Shown piece by piece: positions 1-7,532 of a DNA stretch of 8,138 bases. Under the pieces are notes generated by a model, which was not told where the DNA came from, searched no databases, and worked only from the letters and a program-made list of their open reading frames with translations. Each line of letters begins with the position of its first letter. The first letter of the stretch is position 1. The stretch is from contig OMSV01000095.1 of the NCBI GenBank assembly GCA_900290385.1, positions 821 through 8,958 of the forward strand, read 5' to 3'. The translations under genes and the position numbers were made by a program. Source of the stretch: Syntrophobacter sp. SbD2 (GTDB lineage Bacteria > Desulfobacterota > Syntrophobacteria > Syntrophobacterales > Syntrophobacteraceae).

Positions 1-2315
1 CTCATCCGCCGGTCTATCGAAACCTTGAAACATACTCTCACTGAGGAACTGATAATAGTCAGCCTGGTTATCCTCATATTTCTGTGGCACATTCCCAGTG
101 CAATTATTCCCATTATCACCATTCCGGTTGTGGTCATAATCTCGTTCATCCCGATGTACGAGATGAATCTTACGGCCAACATTATGTCCCTGGGCGGGAT
201 CGCGATAGCCGTGGGCGCCATGGTGGACGCCGCCATCGTCGTTGTCGAGCAGACACATAAAAAGCTCGAGCACTGGGGCGCCGAAGGAAGGCCAGGAGAT
301 TTCAAAAATGTGGTGATCGGCGCCGTAAAGGAAGTCGGAGGGCCGAGCTTTTTCGCACTGCTGGTGATAGCGGTTTCATTCATGCCGATTTTTACGCTGG
401 AGGCCCAGGAGGGCAGGCTCTTTAAACCCCTCGCATTCACGAAGAATTTTTGCATGATCATTGCCGCCTTTCTGGCCATCACCCTGGACCCGGCAATTCG
501 GCTGCTCTTCACGCGCATGAAGAACTTTTCGTTTCGCCCGAGGTTTCTGGCGCGCGCGGCGAACGCCGTACTGGTTGGCAAGATTCACAGCGAGGAGAAC
601 CACCCGATAAGCCGTCCGCTGATGAGAATTTATCATCCGGCCGTGGAATTCGTACTGAGACACCAGTGGTCCACGATTGCGGCGGCCTTCCTGGTCGTGG
701 CGGTTACGTTCGCCCCCCATATCGGCGTCTTCGAAAAAATCGGCTCGAAAAAATCGGCTCGGAGTTCATGCCGCCCCTGGACGAGGGTTCGCTGCTCTAC
801 ATGCCTACTACGGTCCCGGGCATTTCCGTCACCGAAGCTCAGCGGGTGCTCCAGATCCAGGACAAGATATTGAAATCGTTTCCGGAGGTCGAACGCGTGT
901 TCGGCAAAGCCGGACGGGCCGAAACGGCCACCGACCCTGCGCCTCTTTCAATGATGGAAACCGTGGTCGTTCTCAAGCCGCAGTCTGAGTGGCCGAAAAT
1001 TCCGACCTGGTATTCGGGCTGGGCGCCCGAGTGGCTACAGGACATTCTGCGCAGGGCCTGGCCCGACCACCTGAGCACCGAGGACCTCGTCCACGGTCCG
1101 AACGGCATGGATAGGGCCATGCAGATCCCGGGGGTCGTAAACGCCTGGACCATGCCTATAAGGGCCAGGGTGGACATGCTTACGACCGGAGTGCGCACTC
1201 CTGTCGGAATCAAGATACTAGGTCCCGACCTCAACAAAATCCAGGAAATAGGCCTGCAGATTGAAGCCGCACTAAAGGGTCTTTCTGCAACTTCCAGCGT
1301 CTATGCCGAGCGGACAACCGGAGGCTTTTTCCTCGACCTCGATCTTAAAAGAGAAGAGCTTGCCCGCTACGGTCTGACCGTCGCCCAGGTCGAAAGCACC
1401 ATCACCTCTGCAATCGGCGGGGAGAACGTTTCGACCACGGTCGAAGGCCGGGAGCGCTATCCTATAAACATCCGCTATTTGCGTGATTATCGAAGCACGG
1501 TTGACCTGTTGAACAGGACCATGATCGCCACCGCGAGCGGCGCACAGATCCCTATGGCCCAGGTAGCCGACCTGAAGCTGGTATCCGGTCCAGGCATGAT
1601 ACGGGATGAAAACGCAAGGCTCAGCGGATATGTCTATGTCGATATCTCCGGACGGGACGTCGGCGGCTACGTTGAGGACGCCAAAAAGGTCGTAAGCTCT
1701 CACGTCGCACTGCCGCCGGGATACACGCTCGTATGGAGCGGACAGTATGAAAACATGCTCCGGGTATGGCACAGGCTCCTTGTCGTCGTACCGATCACCA
1801 TCCTGATCATACTCCTGCTCATCTACTTCAATACCCGGTCGCTGGCGAAGACGCTGATCATTTTCCTGGCAGTCCCATTTTCGGCCGTCGGGGCAATCTG
1901 GTTCATCTATCTGCTCGGCTATAACATGAGCATCGCCGTTTGGGTCGGCCTGATTGCACTCATGGGCGTCGATGCCGAAACAGGGGTGTTCATGCTCCTC
2001 TACCTCGACCTCGCCTATTACTCCAGGCGGGACCAGGGGCTTATGAAAACGAAGGAGGACCTGCGCGGCGCCATTGTCGACGGGGCGGTCAAGAGGCTCC
2101 GCCCCAAGTTCATGACGGTCGCGGTCATGTTTATGGGCCTGGTGCCCATAATGTGGTCTACGGGGGCCGGCTCCGATGTGATGAAGCGCATCGCGGCCCC
2201 GATGATCGGGGGCATTTTTACCTCGTTTATCATGGAATTGCTGGTTTATCCTGCGATCTATGAAGCGTGGCGCTGGCGCTTTTATGTCAAAAAGGAAGCA
2301 TTGTCTGCGAAATAG
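1..2315 (+). pseudogene. cusA: CusA-type Cu(I)/Ag(I) RND efflux pump, 5'-truncated by the window edge and frameshifted
   Basis: Inner-membrane proton-driven RND permease of the heavy-metal (HME) class, which with a periplasmic adaptor and an outer-membrane channel exports Cu(I)/Ag(I). The frame is open from base 1, so the TTG at 25 is not the start; roughly a quarter of a ~1040-residue protein lies upstream. Seen: TM helices around 50-150, then GGIAIAVGAMVDAAIV with its TM4 Asp at 226-228, two further TM segments, and one at about 664-720. Frame 1 then breaks and stops at 871-873. Frame 3 continues from about 762 to a TAG at 2313-2315 with the second periplasmic domain (VFGKAGRAETATD, DMLTTGVRTPVGIKI) and five TM helices from about 1765. 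The acidic TM10 residue (Glu, 1977-1979) and TM11 Lys (2106-2108) match the CusA proton-relay positions D405/E939/K984. An Ala replaces the first acidic residue of CzcA-type pumps, which favours a monovalent metal. A 14-bp tandem duplication (731-758) separates the frames; removing one copy restores a continuous CusA sequence. It could be a true pseudogene, a switchable gene or an assembly error. Confidence 0.88.
731..758 (+). repeat. Exact 14-bp tandem duplication that shifts the cusA frame
   Basis: The unit TCGAAAAAATCGGC occurs at 731-744 and again, without a gap, at 745-758; the next three bases (TCG) begin a third copy. The insertion of 14 bases shifts the frame from 1 to 3. With one copy the codons read V-F-E-K-I-G-S-E-F-M-P-P, the expected CusA sequence just after TM7. 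Each unit has a run of six A. The likely origin is replication slippage, or an assembly or read artefact. Confidence 0.95.
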
Positions 2316-2366
2316 TGAAATGGTTGAAGGCTTTATTGATCACCCTTCTGAATTTGGAGCAAATGG

Positions 2367-2999
2367 ATGAGGAAAGCTGCATTTTTGATCGTAGGTTTCT
2401 TAATTGTCGGCATCGCTGTATATTTTTGGTCAGGCGCGTACAATGTGGCGGCTGTCGAACCCCACTGGGGTGTTTTCAGTTTTTTCCTGGAAGAAATACG
2501 TGACCGGTCAATTATAACCCATAGCAGGGGAATCAAGCCGCCGTCCATCGAGGATCAAAAACTCGTAGAAACCGGCTTTCCGCATTTCCATGAGATGTGC
2601 CGTCTTTGCCACGGCGCTCCGGGATATCCTCTCACCGAGTTTGCCCAGGGACTTTATCCAGCCCCTCCAAGCCTTGCATCACAATCCACTCAACAAAAAT
2701 GGAATAATGCCCAACTCTTCTGGATTGTGCAGAACGGCATCAAAATGACCGGCATGCCTGCGTTTGGTCCAACACATGAAGAGGACGAACTTTGGGGAGT
2801 GGTTGCTTTCCTCAGACGCTTGCCGGAGATGAACCAGGAGGACTATGATCTCTGGGTCCGAAAAACGGGTCCACATGATGAGCACGAGCATATGGATAAG
2901 CATGTGAGCATGAACATACCCATGAGCATGGCAGAGAATTCTGAAAGATTCAGATCGCGCCTTACTTGTGACGGTTTTGTTGACAGGCAGTCTAGGTGA
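2367..2999 (+). CDS. Membrane-anchored mono-haem c-type cytochrome with His/Met-rich tail
   Basis: A 210-residue protein. Residues 4-22 are a hydrophobic segment after an MRK start, an uncleaved anchor or signal peptide that puts the rest in the periplasm. One haem-binding motif, CRLCH, is at residues 78-82. The likely axial Met is in the GIKMTGMPAFGP segment (Met130, alternatively Met127). This is a class I cytochrome c fold, with a final helix near residues 141-152 (ELWGVVAFLRRL). The region at 24-60 (YNVAAVEPHWG, then an SRGIKPP stretch) resembles a family of small cytochromes that I recall near copper-resistance genes; this is recognition only. The tail at 170-188 has four His and four Met residues and could bind Cu or Ag. 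The last ~22 residues are unlike the rest. The start is supported by GGAG at 2356-2359, seven bases before the ATG; an ATG at 2363 is in another frame. The gene follows the pump by 51 bases with no terminator visible, so co-transcription is likely. An electron-transfer role for the pump or for metal oxidation is inference. Confidence 0.88.
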   Translation: MRKAAFLIVGFLIVGIAVYFWSGAYNVAAVEPHWGVFSFFLEEIRDRSIITHSRGIKPPSIEDQKLVETGFPHFHEMCRLCHGAPGYPLTEFAQGLYPAPPSLASQSTQQKWNNAQLFWIVQNGIKMTGMPAFGPTHEEDELWGVVAFLRRLPEMNQEDYDLWVRKTGPHDEHEHMDKHVSMNIPMSMAENSERFRSRLTCDGFVDRQSR

Positions 3000-3231
3000 A
3001 AGAAATTTTCAATGAAAGGGAAAAAGGTTTTCAGTTTATATAGTATGCGACATGGCGCTTTTCTTGAGATCAAACGGCCAGACCATCTTATACCTTGGTC
3101 AGCAGCGGTCGTGGCTAGCAGAGTTGAAAGAAACCCCGGGATTCACTCGGTTGGCCTTCTATTTGCTAAAGCGTATGCTGTTCCTGCAACTGAAGCCAGG
3201 AAGGATTTCAATCAACCAAGGAGAAAAATTA
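3000..3231 (+). other. Gene-poor spacer between cytochrome and YHS gene
   Basis: About 230 bases that look AT-richer by eye than the pump gene. Two overlapping frames are open here (from 3012 and from 3052), but neither has a recognisable domain or a clear ribosome-binding site. The frame from 3052 runs into the YHS gene; its first 60 residues look nothing like a signal peptide and precede a better start. I see no hairpin with a T-run, so read-through from the cytochrome gene is possible. It may be a decayed gene or a leader. Confidence 0.4.
3218..3223 (+). promoter_or_regulatory. Ribosome-binding site that fixes the YHS gene start
   Basis: AAGGAG lies eight bases before the ATG at 3232, an optimal Shine-Dalgarno sequence and spacing. 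The in-frame upstream ATG at 3052 lacks such a site, and starting there would bury the signal peptide 60 residues inside the protein. Confidence 0.8.
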
Positions 3232-3498
3232 ATGCGAAAAATCAAATTGGTCGTGTTGTTGGGAGTCACATTGGGGCTGCTCACCTTTGGCTGGAACATG
3301 ACTGGGATTGTGCATGCGGCAGCCCAGACAAAGTGCCCTGTCCTGGGCAACAAAATCGATGAAAAAGTCTTTGTGGATTATCAGGGCAACCGCGTATATT
3401 TCTGCTGCGCCGCTTGCATCAACGAGTTCAATAAAGACCCTGAAAAATACCTGAAGAAAATGGAGGCCGAGGGAGTGACGCCGGCGAAGACGCCTTAA
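3232..3498 (+). CDS. Small secreted YHS/TRASH-type metal-binding protein
   Basis: An 88-residue protein. Residues 1-31 form a classical Sec signal peptide: MRKIK, a hydrophobic core, then a cleavage region HAAAQ near residues 28-32. The mature part of about 57 residues is a single YHS/TRASH-like domain: CPVLG with Cys35, a strand region KVFVDYQGNRVYF, then CCAAC with Cys58, Cys59 and Cys62, and the typical ending NEFNKDPEKYLKKM. Proteins of this family use such cysteines to bind metals; related domains occur in copper and mercury proteins. Here the domain is free-standing and exported, so it may be a periplasmic Cu/Ag sequestration or delivery protein for the neighbouring pump. That is inference. 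The metal cannot be read from the sequence. The gene shares strand and direction with the pump and cytochrome but is 232 bases from the latter, so it could have its own promoter. Confidence 0.85.
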   Translation: MRKIKLVVLLGVTLGLLTFGWNMTGIVHAAAQTKCPVLGNKIDEKVFVDYQGNRVYFCCAACINEFNKDPEKYLKKMEAEGVTPAKTP

Positions 3499-3594
3499 GC
3501 CGAAGTTCGGTCACTATAGTAAAATTAACGATCAAATGGTTTCTGGCGGCTTTTGGCCTGATGGCTTAGCTCATTTTGAAAAATCATTACCTAT

Positions 3595-3720
3595 GGCAAG
3601 GGGATCTCAGGACTGTGGTCGTGCACGTCCTGCTCCCCTTCCTCTGCATCGAGAAGGAAACTGCCGTTCTTTTAAGATCCGCACCCCGTTCTTCCATTCA
3701 CCCCTTGCCCTCCGTTTTTT
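3595..3720 (+). terminator. Candidate structured RNA or terminator between YHS and AsmA genes
   Basis: GGCAAGGGG (3595-3603) is perfectly complementary to CCCCTTGCC (3701-3709), which is followed six bases later by six T (3715-3720). An alternative local hairpin uses the same left arm: AAGGGGA (3598-3604) with TCCCCTT (3634-3640), extended inwards by CAGGAC and GTCCTG across a small internal loop. The two pairings are mutually exclusive, as in an attenuator, but this could also be chance. A standard terminator would have a shorter loop than the 97 bases of the outer pairing. Confidence 0.3.
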
Positions 3721-3769
3721 GAATTGCTAAGTTCATGAATTGATCCACCTAAATCACTGTTGGCAATTC
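3721..3769 (+). repeat. 7-bp inverted repeat just upstream of the AsmA gene
   Basis: GAATTGC (3721-3727) pairs with GCAATTC (3763-3769), enclosing 35 bases that include the palindrome TTCATGAA (3733-3740). It ends about 20 bases before the ATG at 3791. It could be an operator or an mRNA hairpin; no known operator is recognised. Confidence 0.25.
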
Positions 3770-3790
3770 GCATCGCCTGAAGAGAGCTTT

Positions 3791-6700
3791 ATGACCAAAG
3801 CCGTAAAAATACTTGTGTGGGGAGCCTGTGGGGCGTGGACTCTGCTGGTTCTGCTTGCCGCGGCTGCGGTGCTGCTTCCGCATGTGATCGATACAGACGC
3901 TCTAGGCCGCAACATTGCAGCAGAAATCGAGGCCCGTCATCACCTGCACTCGGAGCGAATCAAGATAAGTTTTCTGCCATTTCCCCGCATGGTCATGCAC
4001 GGTGTCAAAATGACCATTCCTGAGACGCTTAAGGCATCGGCCGAATCGGTAATACTTCATCCGAAGATACTGCCTCTTTTTGTTGGCAAATTCACACCTG
4101 ACGAAATAGAGCTTCTCAATCCGAAGATCACCGTCATACTGCCGGACCAGGTGCCCGAAAGCTCGGCAGAGTCTTCTGCTAAGCGGCTTCTAAGCCTCAA
4201 AGACAGGATTTCCCAGTTCCAGGCAACACTTCTTGCGGCAATGCCCGGCGCGACTGTAGACGCTCGCAACGGCAGGCTCGATCTATGCTGCGGACAAAAC
4301 CGCACCTTCTTTTTCGAAGAGATCGACCTTAAGACTTCCGTCCATGCCCAAAGGGTCGATTTCGAGCTGACGAGCGGCAAATCCGATCTCTGGCAAGCCC
4401 TTGAATTCAGCGGCTGGGTTGACCTTGGCACTCTGAAGAGTTCTGCAGAGTTGAAGCTGGCCGGAGGCAATCCAAGGGACCTTATGCGATACCTCAATAA
4501 GTCCGCATCCGACAGGATCGGCGATTCTCGTATAAACCTGACCCTTACCCTTGCTAACAACGGCTCCGGAACCGCCCGGGCGGATTTCACGGCTTCGATC
4601 CCGCAGTTTACTCTCAGCGGCGGACCCCAGAGCACTGTTATGAGCAACGGCGCTCTGAGCGGTGCATTAGCCCTCGACACCGACAGCATCGATTTTTCCA
4701 TTGCACATCTCCGGTTCGACTACCCGCGTCTAAACCTCAGTGCGCGCTACGCGGAAAGATACTCCGATCAAAGCGTCACGCTGGACATCGACGGGCAGGA
4801 GACCGACGTCACCACCGTAAAGAGCATCATGCTCGCCGTGGACAAAGAAAACAAAATCACGCAGAGGATTTTTGAAATCATACGTGAAGGCGAAGTTCCT
4901 AGGATCATCTTCAGCGCACGAGCAAACCAGGCTTCCGGTTTGGAAAAACTCGAAAACTTCACCATAGAGGGTTCGATCTTAAAAGGTGTCGTTTTTGCCC
5001 CCAAAGCTGACCTGCTCGTCTCCAACGTCAGCGGAAACGTGCTGGTTAAGGATGGTATACTGAACGCAACTCACGTCTCGGGCCAAACCGCAGGGTCTTC
5101 AACCAGCGGTGGAGAGCTGAGAATCGGGTTGCCGCGGGACGACTTTCTGTTCCATCTGGATCTTCCAATTACCGCCGATCTCTCAGAGCTGCCCGATGTT
5201 CTGAAACGGGTTGTCAAGAACCAGGCGTTCAAGCAGGAACTCGCGCAAATTGGAGATGTGGCGGGCAAAGCGCAGGGCAGACTAGTCCTTGGCGAAGACA
5301 TGAGGGCGCTCGACGCCAGAGTGGAGTCCGGCCCTTTCCGGCTCTCCGCCCGGTACGGCCGCCTTCCTGAACCCGTTGATCTGCAAGGCGCTTCTTTCCT
5401 GCTGGAGGGCAAGAAGGTCTCTGCGACATCTTTGGCCGCAAAGAGTGGAAGCTCGAGTTTGGAGCGGGTGGATCTTAGCTACGAATGGGGTGAGTCAAGA
5501 GTTCTGGGGATAAACTCTGAGGGCACGTCCGTCGTTTCCATGGACCTTCTGGGTCAGCCCCTGAGAGCACATGAATACTGGAAAAACTTCCTGGACGCCG
5601 CACCGAAAGGATTGCTGAAAATTAACTCCTTTCGGTTCATTGGCCCGCCTGCTGACCGTTCCAAGTGGGTTTGCAACGCCAGCGGCATAGTCGAGGATGT
5701 TGTTTTTCAAAATAAGTTGTTAGGTGGCACTCTAACCTTGAAGACAGGCGCCTTCGATATAGACAGGGACCAGCTCGCCTTCAGGGAGATCAACACCGTC
5801 GTGGCGGACTCATCACTGTCAATTTCAGGAAAAATTACAGGCTTCCTGGATCATCCGCAGAAAGTGGTCTTGCAATTGAGCGGCCAGCTCGGCCCGGAGG
5901 GGAACAAAGTTGCCGCTTCGCTCGCTGGTTTCCCGCCCTCACTCAGGGCCGTCTCGAATCTAAACTTGCACAACGCCCGCCTGACCTGGGAAACGGGACC
6001 GAAAACCGCTTTCAATGGGGAGATGCTGCTTTCAGCTGGGCCCAGCATTACAATCAGTCTTGTTGAAACGCCCAAGGAGCTTTCCATTGAAAACCTCATC
6101 ATAAAAGATGAGGACTCTGACGCCACAATTTCGATGCACTCAGGGCAGAATCAGTTAGAAATCAAATTCTCCGGAACGCTTAGCAACAAAACGGCCGACC
6201 TGCTCCTTGTCGACAACAAGCTGCTCACAGGGCCTATACAGGGCAAATTCAGCACACATCTCTACCTCGACTCTCCGGAGAAATCGAGCGCTAAGGGAGT
6301 GGTCAGTATTTCGGGCTTCCAACCGCCGGTTAACTTCCCTGTGCCTGCGCGGATTGAAAACGCTACGATCGAGGCTGATGGAAACAAACTAAATGTGAAA
6401 TCGGCCATAATAAGCTGGAACGGAAGCAGGCTGAGCCTTATAGGGAGCGTAACGGTCGCCGGGGACTCTTATGTTGTGGATATGAATGCCTTTGCGGACA
6501 GTCTTGACCTGGAGAGCATTCTTAAGTCCAGGGAGTGCACTCCAAAGGAGATGGGTAACAACGCTCAACCCGGCGCCAAATCCCCTAAAAAGGCTTGGGA
6601 AGCGCCTGTTAAGGGTACTATCCGGGTTAGAAGCGAGCACCTGTCCTATGGAAAAATTAGCTGGGACCCGGCCAATGCCGATGTAGTCCTGAACCCCGGA

Positions 6701-7471
6701 TCCATCGACGTTCAGCTGAATCACGCAAATCTTTGCGGGATCTCCACTCCGGGGAGCATCAGGATCACTCCTGAGGGCCAGAATATCTCTCTGAGCTTAT
6801 CGGCCAAGGACCAGGACCTCGAAGCAGCCACAACATGCCTCTTCAATAAACAGCACATTCTTTCCGGCAGTTACACGCTCACCGGAAATCTTGCGGCAAG
6901 CGGCTGCGATGACAACCTCTTGGATTCACTCGAAGGCGACGTAGAGATCAAGGCGAAGGACGGGCGCATTTACAGTTTTGATACATTAGGGAAAGTAATT
7001 TCGCTGCTCAGCATCTCTGAAATCTACAGGGGCGTGGTCCCGGACCTCATCGGCCAGGGCTGCGGATATAAATCTATAGAAGCTAAAGGAAAAATAAAGA
7101 ACGGAACGCTCGTCCTGTCCGATTCGGTAGTTAATGGGCCGTGCGTCAAGATGGTCTTTCGTGGAAAGATCGACCTCTCAAAGCAGAAAGTAGACGTGAT
7201 TGCCCTTGTCGCCCCGATTCGAACCGTGGAGAGGGTGGTAGATGCAACACCCCTTATGGGGAAAGTACTGGACGAGGCATTCGTAACTCTACCGGTCCAC
7301 ATAAGTGGAAACCTGGACGACCCTGCAGTGGTTCTTCTTTCCCCCAGCGCCGTGGGTGAGGAACTTTTCGGAGTGATGAAAAGGGTCTTCAAGCTGCCAT
7401 TGATTATCTTTCAGCCTCTTGTCGAAAATGGAGCGGCTAATAACACCGATGGATCAAAACAGGGAAATTAG
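3791..7471 (+). CDS. AsmA-family large envelope protein (AsmA/YhdP-like)
   Basis: A 1226-residue protein. The N-terminus is the AsmA signature: one TM helix at residues 6-30 (KILVWGACGAW onwards), then LPHVIDTDALGRNIAAEIEA and a segment with ISFLPFPRMVMHGVKMTIPE (60-79). This places a single inner-membrane anchor with a long periplasmic body. The middle is made of repeated short beta-strand-like stretches, as in the elongated lipid-channel AsmA proteins. The C-terminus (about residues 1047-1210) has the AsmA-like ending: LEGDVEIKAKDGRIYSFDTL, a VNGPCVKMVFRGKIDLSKQ stretch, and a final LPLIIFQPL. E. coli relatives (TamB, YhdP, YdbH) move phospholipid between membranes or assist outer-membrane assembly; that role here is by homology. 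The ATG at 3791 is chosen over the TTG at 3740 because it gives the canonical MTKAVK start next to the TM helix, although the upstream GAAGAGAG is only a weak ribosome-binding site. It is unusual that it sits between metal-efflux genes. No frame break is seen. Confidence 0.87.
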   Translation: MTKAVKILVWGACGAWTLLVLLAAAAVLLPHVIDTDALGRNIAAEIEARHHLHSERIKISFLPFPRMVMHGVKMTIPETLKASAESVILHPKILPLFVGKFTPDEIELLNPKITVILPDQVPESSAESSAKRLLSLKDRISQFQATLLAAMPGATVDARNGRLDLCCGQNRTFFFEEIDLKTSVHAQRVDFELTSGKSDLWQALEFSGWVDLGTLKSSAELKLAGGNPRDLMRYLNKSASDRIGDSRINLTLTLANNGSGTARADFTASIPQFTLSGGPQSTVMSNGALSGALALDTDSIDFSIAHLRFDYPRLNLSARYAERYSDQSVTLDIDGQETDVTTVKSIMLAVDKENKITQRIFEIIREGEVPRIIFSARANQASGLEKLENFTIEGSILKGVVFAPKADLLVSNVSGNVLVKDGILNATHVSGQTAGSSTSGGELRIGLPRDDFLFHLDLPITADLSELPDVLKRVVKNQAFKQELAQIGDVAGKAQGRLVLGEDMRALDARVESGPFRLSARYGRLPEPVDLQGASFLLEGKKVSATSLAAKSGSSSLERVDLSYEWGESRVLGINSEGTSVVSMDLLGQPLRAHEYWKNFLDAAPKGLLKINSFRFIGPPADRSKWVCNASGIVEDVVFQNKLLGGTLTLKTGAFDIDRDQLAFREINTVVADSSLSISGKITGFLDHPQKVVLQLSGQLGPEGNKVAASLAGFPPSLRAVSNLNLHNARLTWETGPKTAFNGEMLLSAGPSITISLVETPKELSIENLIIKDEDSDATISMHSGQNQLEIKFSGTLSNKTADLLLVDNKLLTGPIQGKFSTHLYLDSPEKSSAKGVVSISGFQPPVNFPVPARIENATIEADGNKLNVKSAIISWNGSRLSLIGSVTVAGDSYVVDMNAFADSLDLESILKSRECTPKEMGNNAQPGAKSPKKAWEAPVKGTIRVRSEHLSYGKISWDPANADVVLNPGSIDVQLNHANLCGISTPGSIRITPEGQNISLSLSAKDQDLEAATTCLFNKQHILSGSYTLTGNLAASGCDDNLLDSLEGDVEIKAKDGRIYSFDTLGKVISLLSISEIYRGVVPDLIGQGCGYKSIEAKGKIKNGTLVLSDSVVNGPCVKMVFRGKIDLSKQKVDVIALVAPIRTVERVVDATPLMGKVLDEAFVTLPVHISGNLDDPAVVLLSPSAVGEELFGVMKRVFKLPLIIFQPLVENGAANNTDGSKQGN

Positions 7472-7532
7472 GGGGCCTTAAGAAGCAGGCAGCCCGATTA
7501 ATTTAACGAAGCCTTTGTGTGAAATTGGGTAA

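Larger units (their letters stand above)
3499..3790 (+). other. Intergenic region with inverted repeats, no convincing gene
   Basis: About 290 bases. A 64-codon open frame at 3536-3730 has no ribosome-binding site, no recognisable domain and an unconvincing low-complexity composition, so I leave it out as a gene. The region holds the inverted repeats listed separately and a run of six T at 3715-3720. A TATAGT at 3515-3520 lacks a matching -35 element. The promoter for the large gene at 3791 should lie here, but I cannot place it. Confidence 0.5.

Noticed and set aside
450..760. The 5' part of the frame-3 open stretch as coding sequence
   Set aside because: Here frame 1 encodes the conserved CusA TM5-TM7 region; frame 3 becomes CusA-like only at the duplication.
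25..873. A gene of its own starting at TTG 25
   Set aside because: The frame is open to base 1 with CusA-like residues before 25, and the last ~38 codons after the duplication are out-of-frame nonsense.
2980..2985. TTGACA as a -35 promoter element
   Set aside because: No acceptable -10 element 16-18 bases downstream; TATAGT at 3039-3044 is too far away.
3052..3231. N-terminal extension of the YHS protein
   Set aside because: The start at 3232 has a strong AAGGAG and gives a proper signal peptide; the extension would bury it.
3536..3730. 64-codon open frame
   Set aside because: No ribosome-binding site or recognisable protein features, and it overlaps the inverted repeats.
3740..3790. TTG start for the AsmA protein
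   Set aside because: The 17 extra residues are unlike an AsmA N-terminus; the ATG at 3791 starts right before the TM helix.
4057..4701. Long antisense open frame within the AsmA gene
   Set aside because: A shadow of the coding strand with no domain or ribosome-binding site; the same holds for the minus-strand frames at 1272-1772, 839-1237 and 7503-7805.
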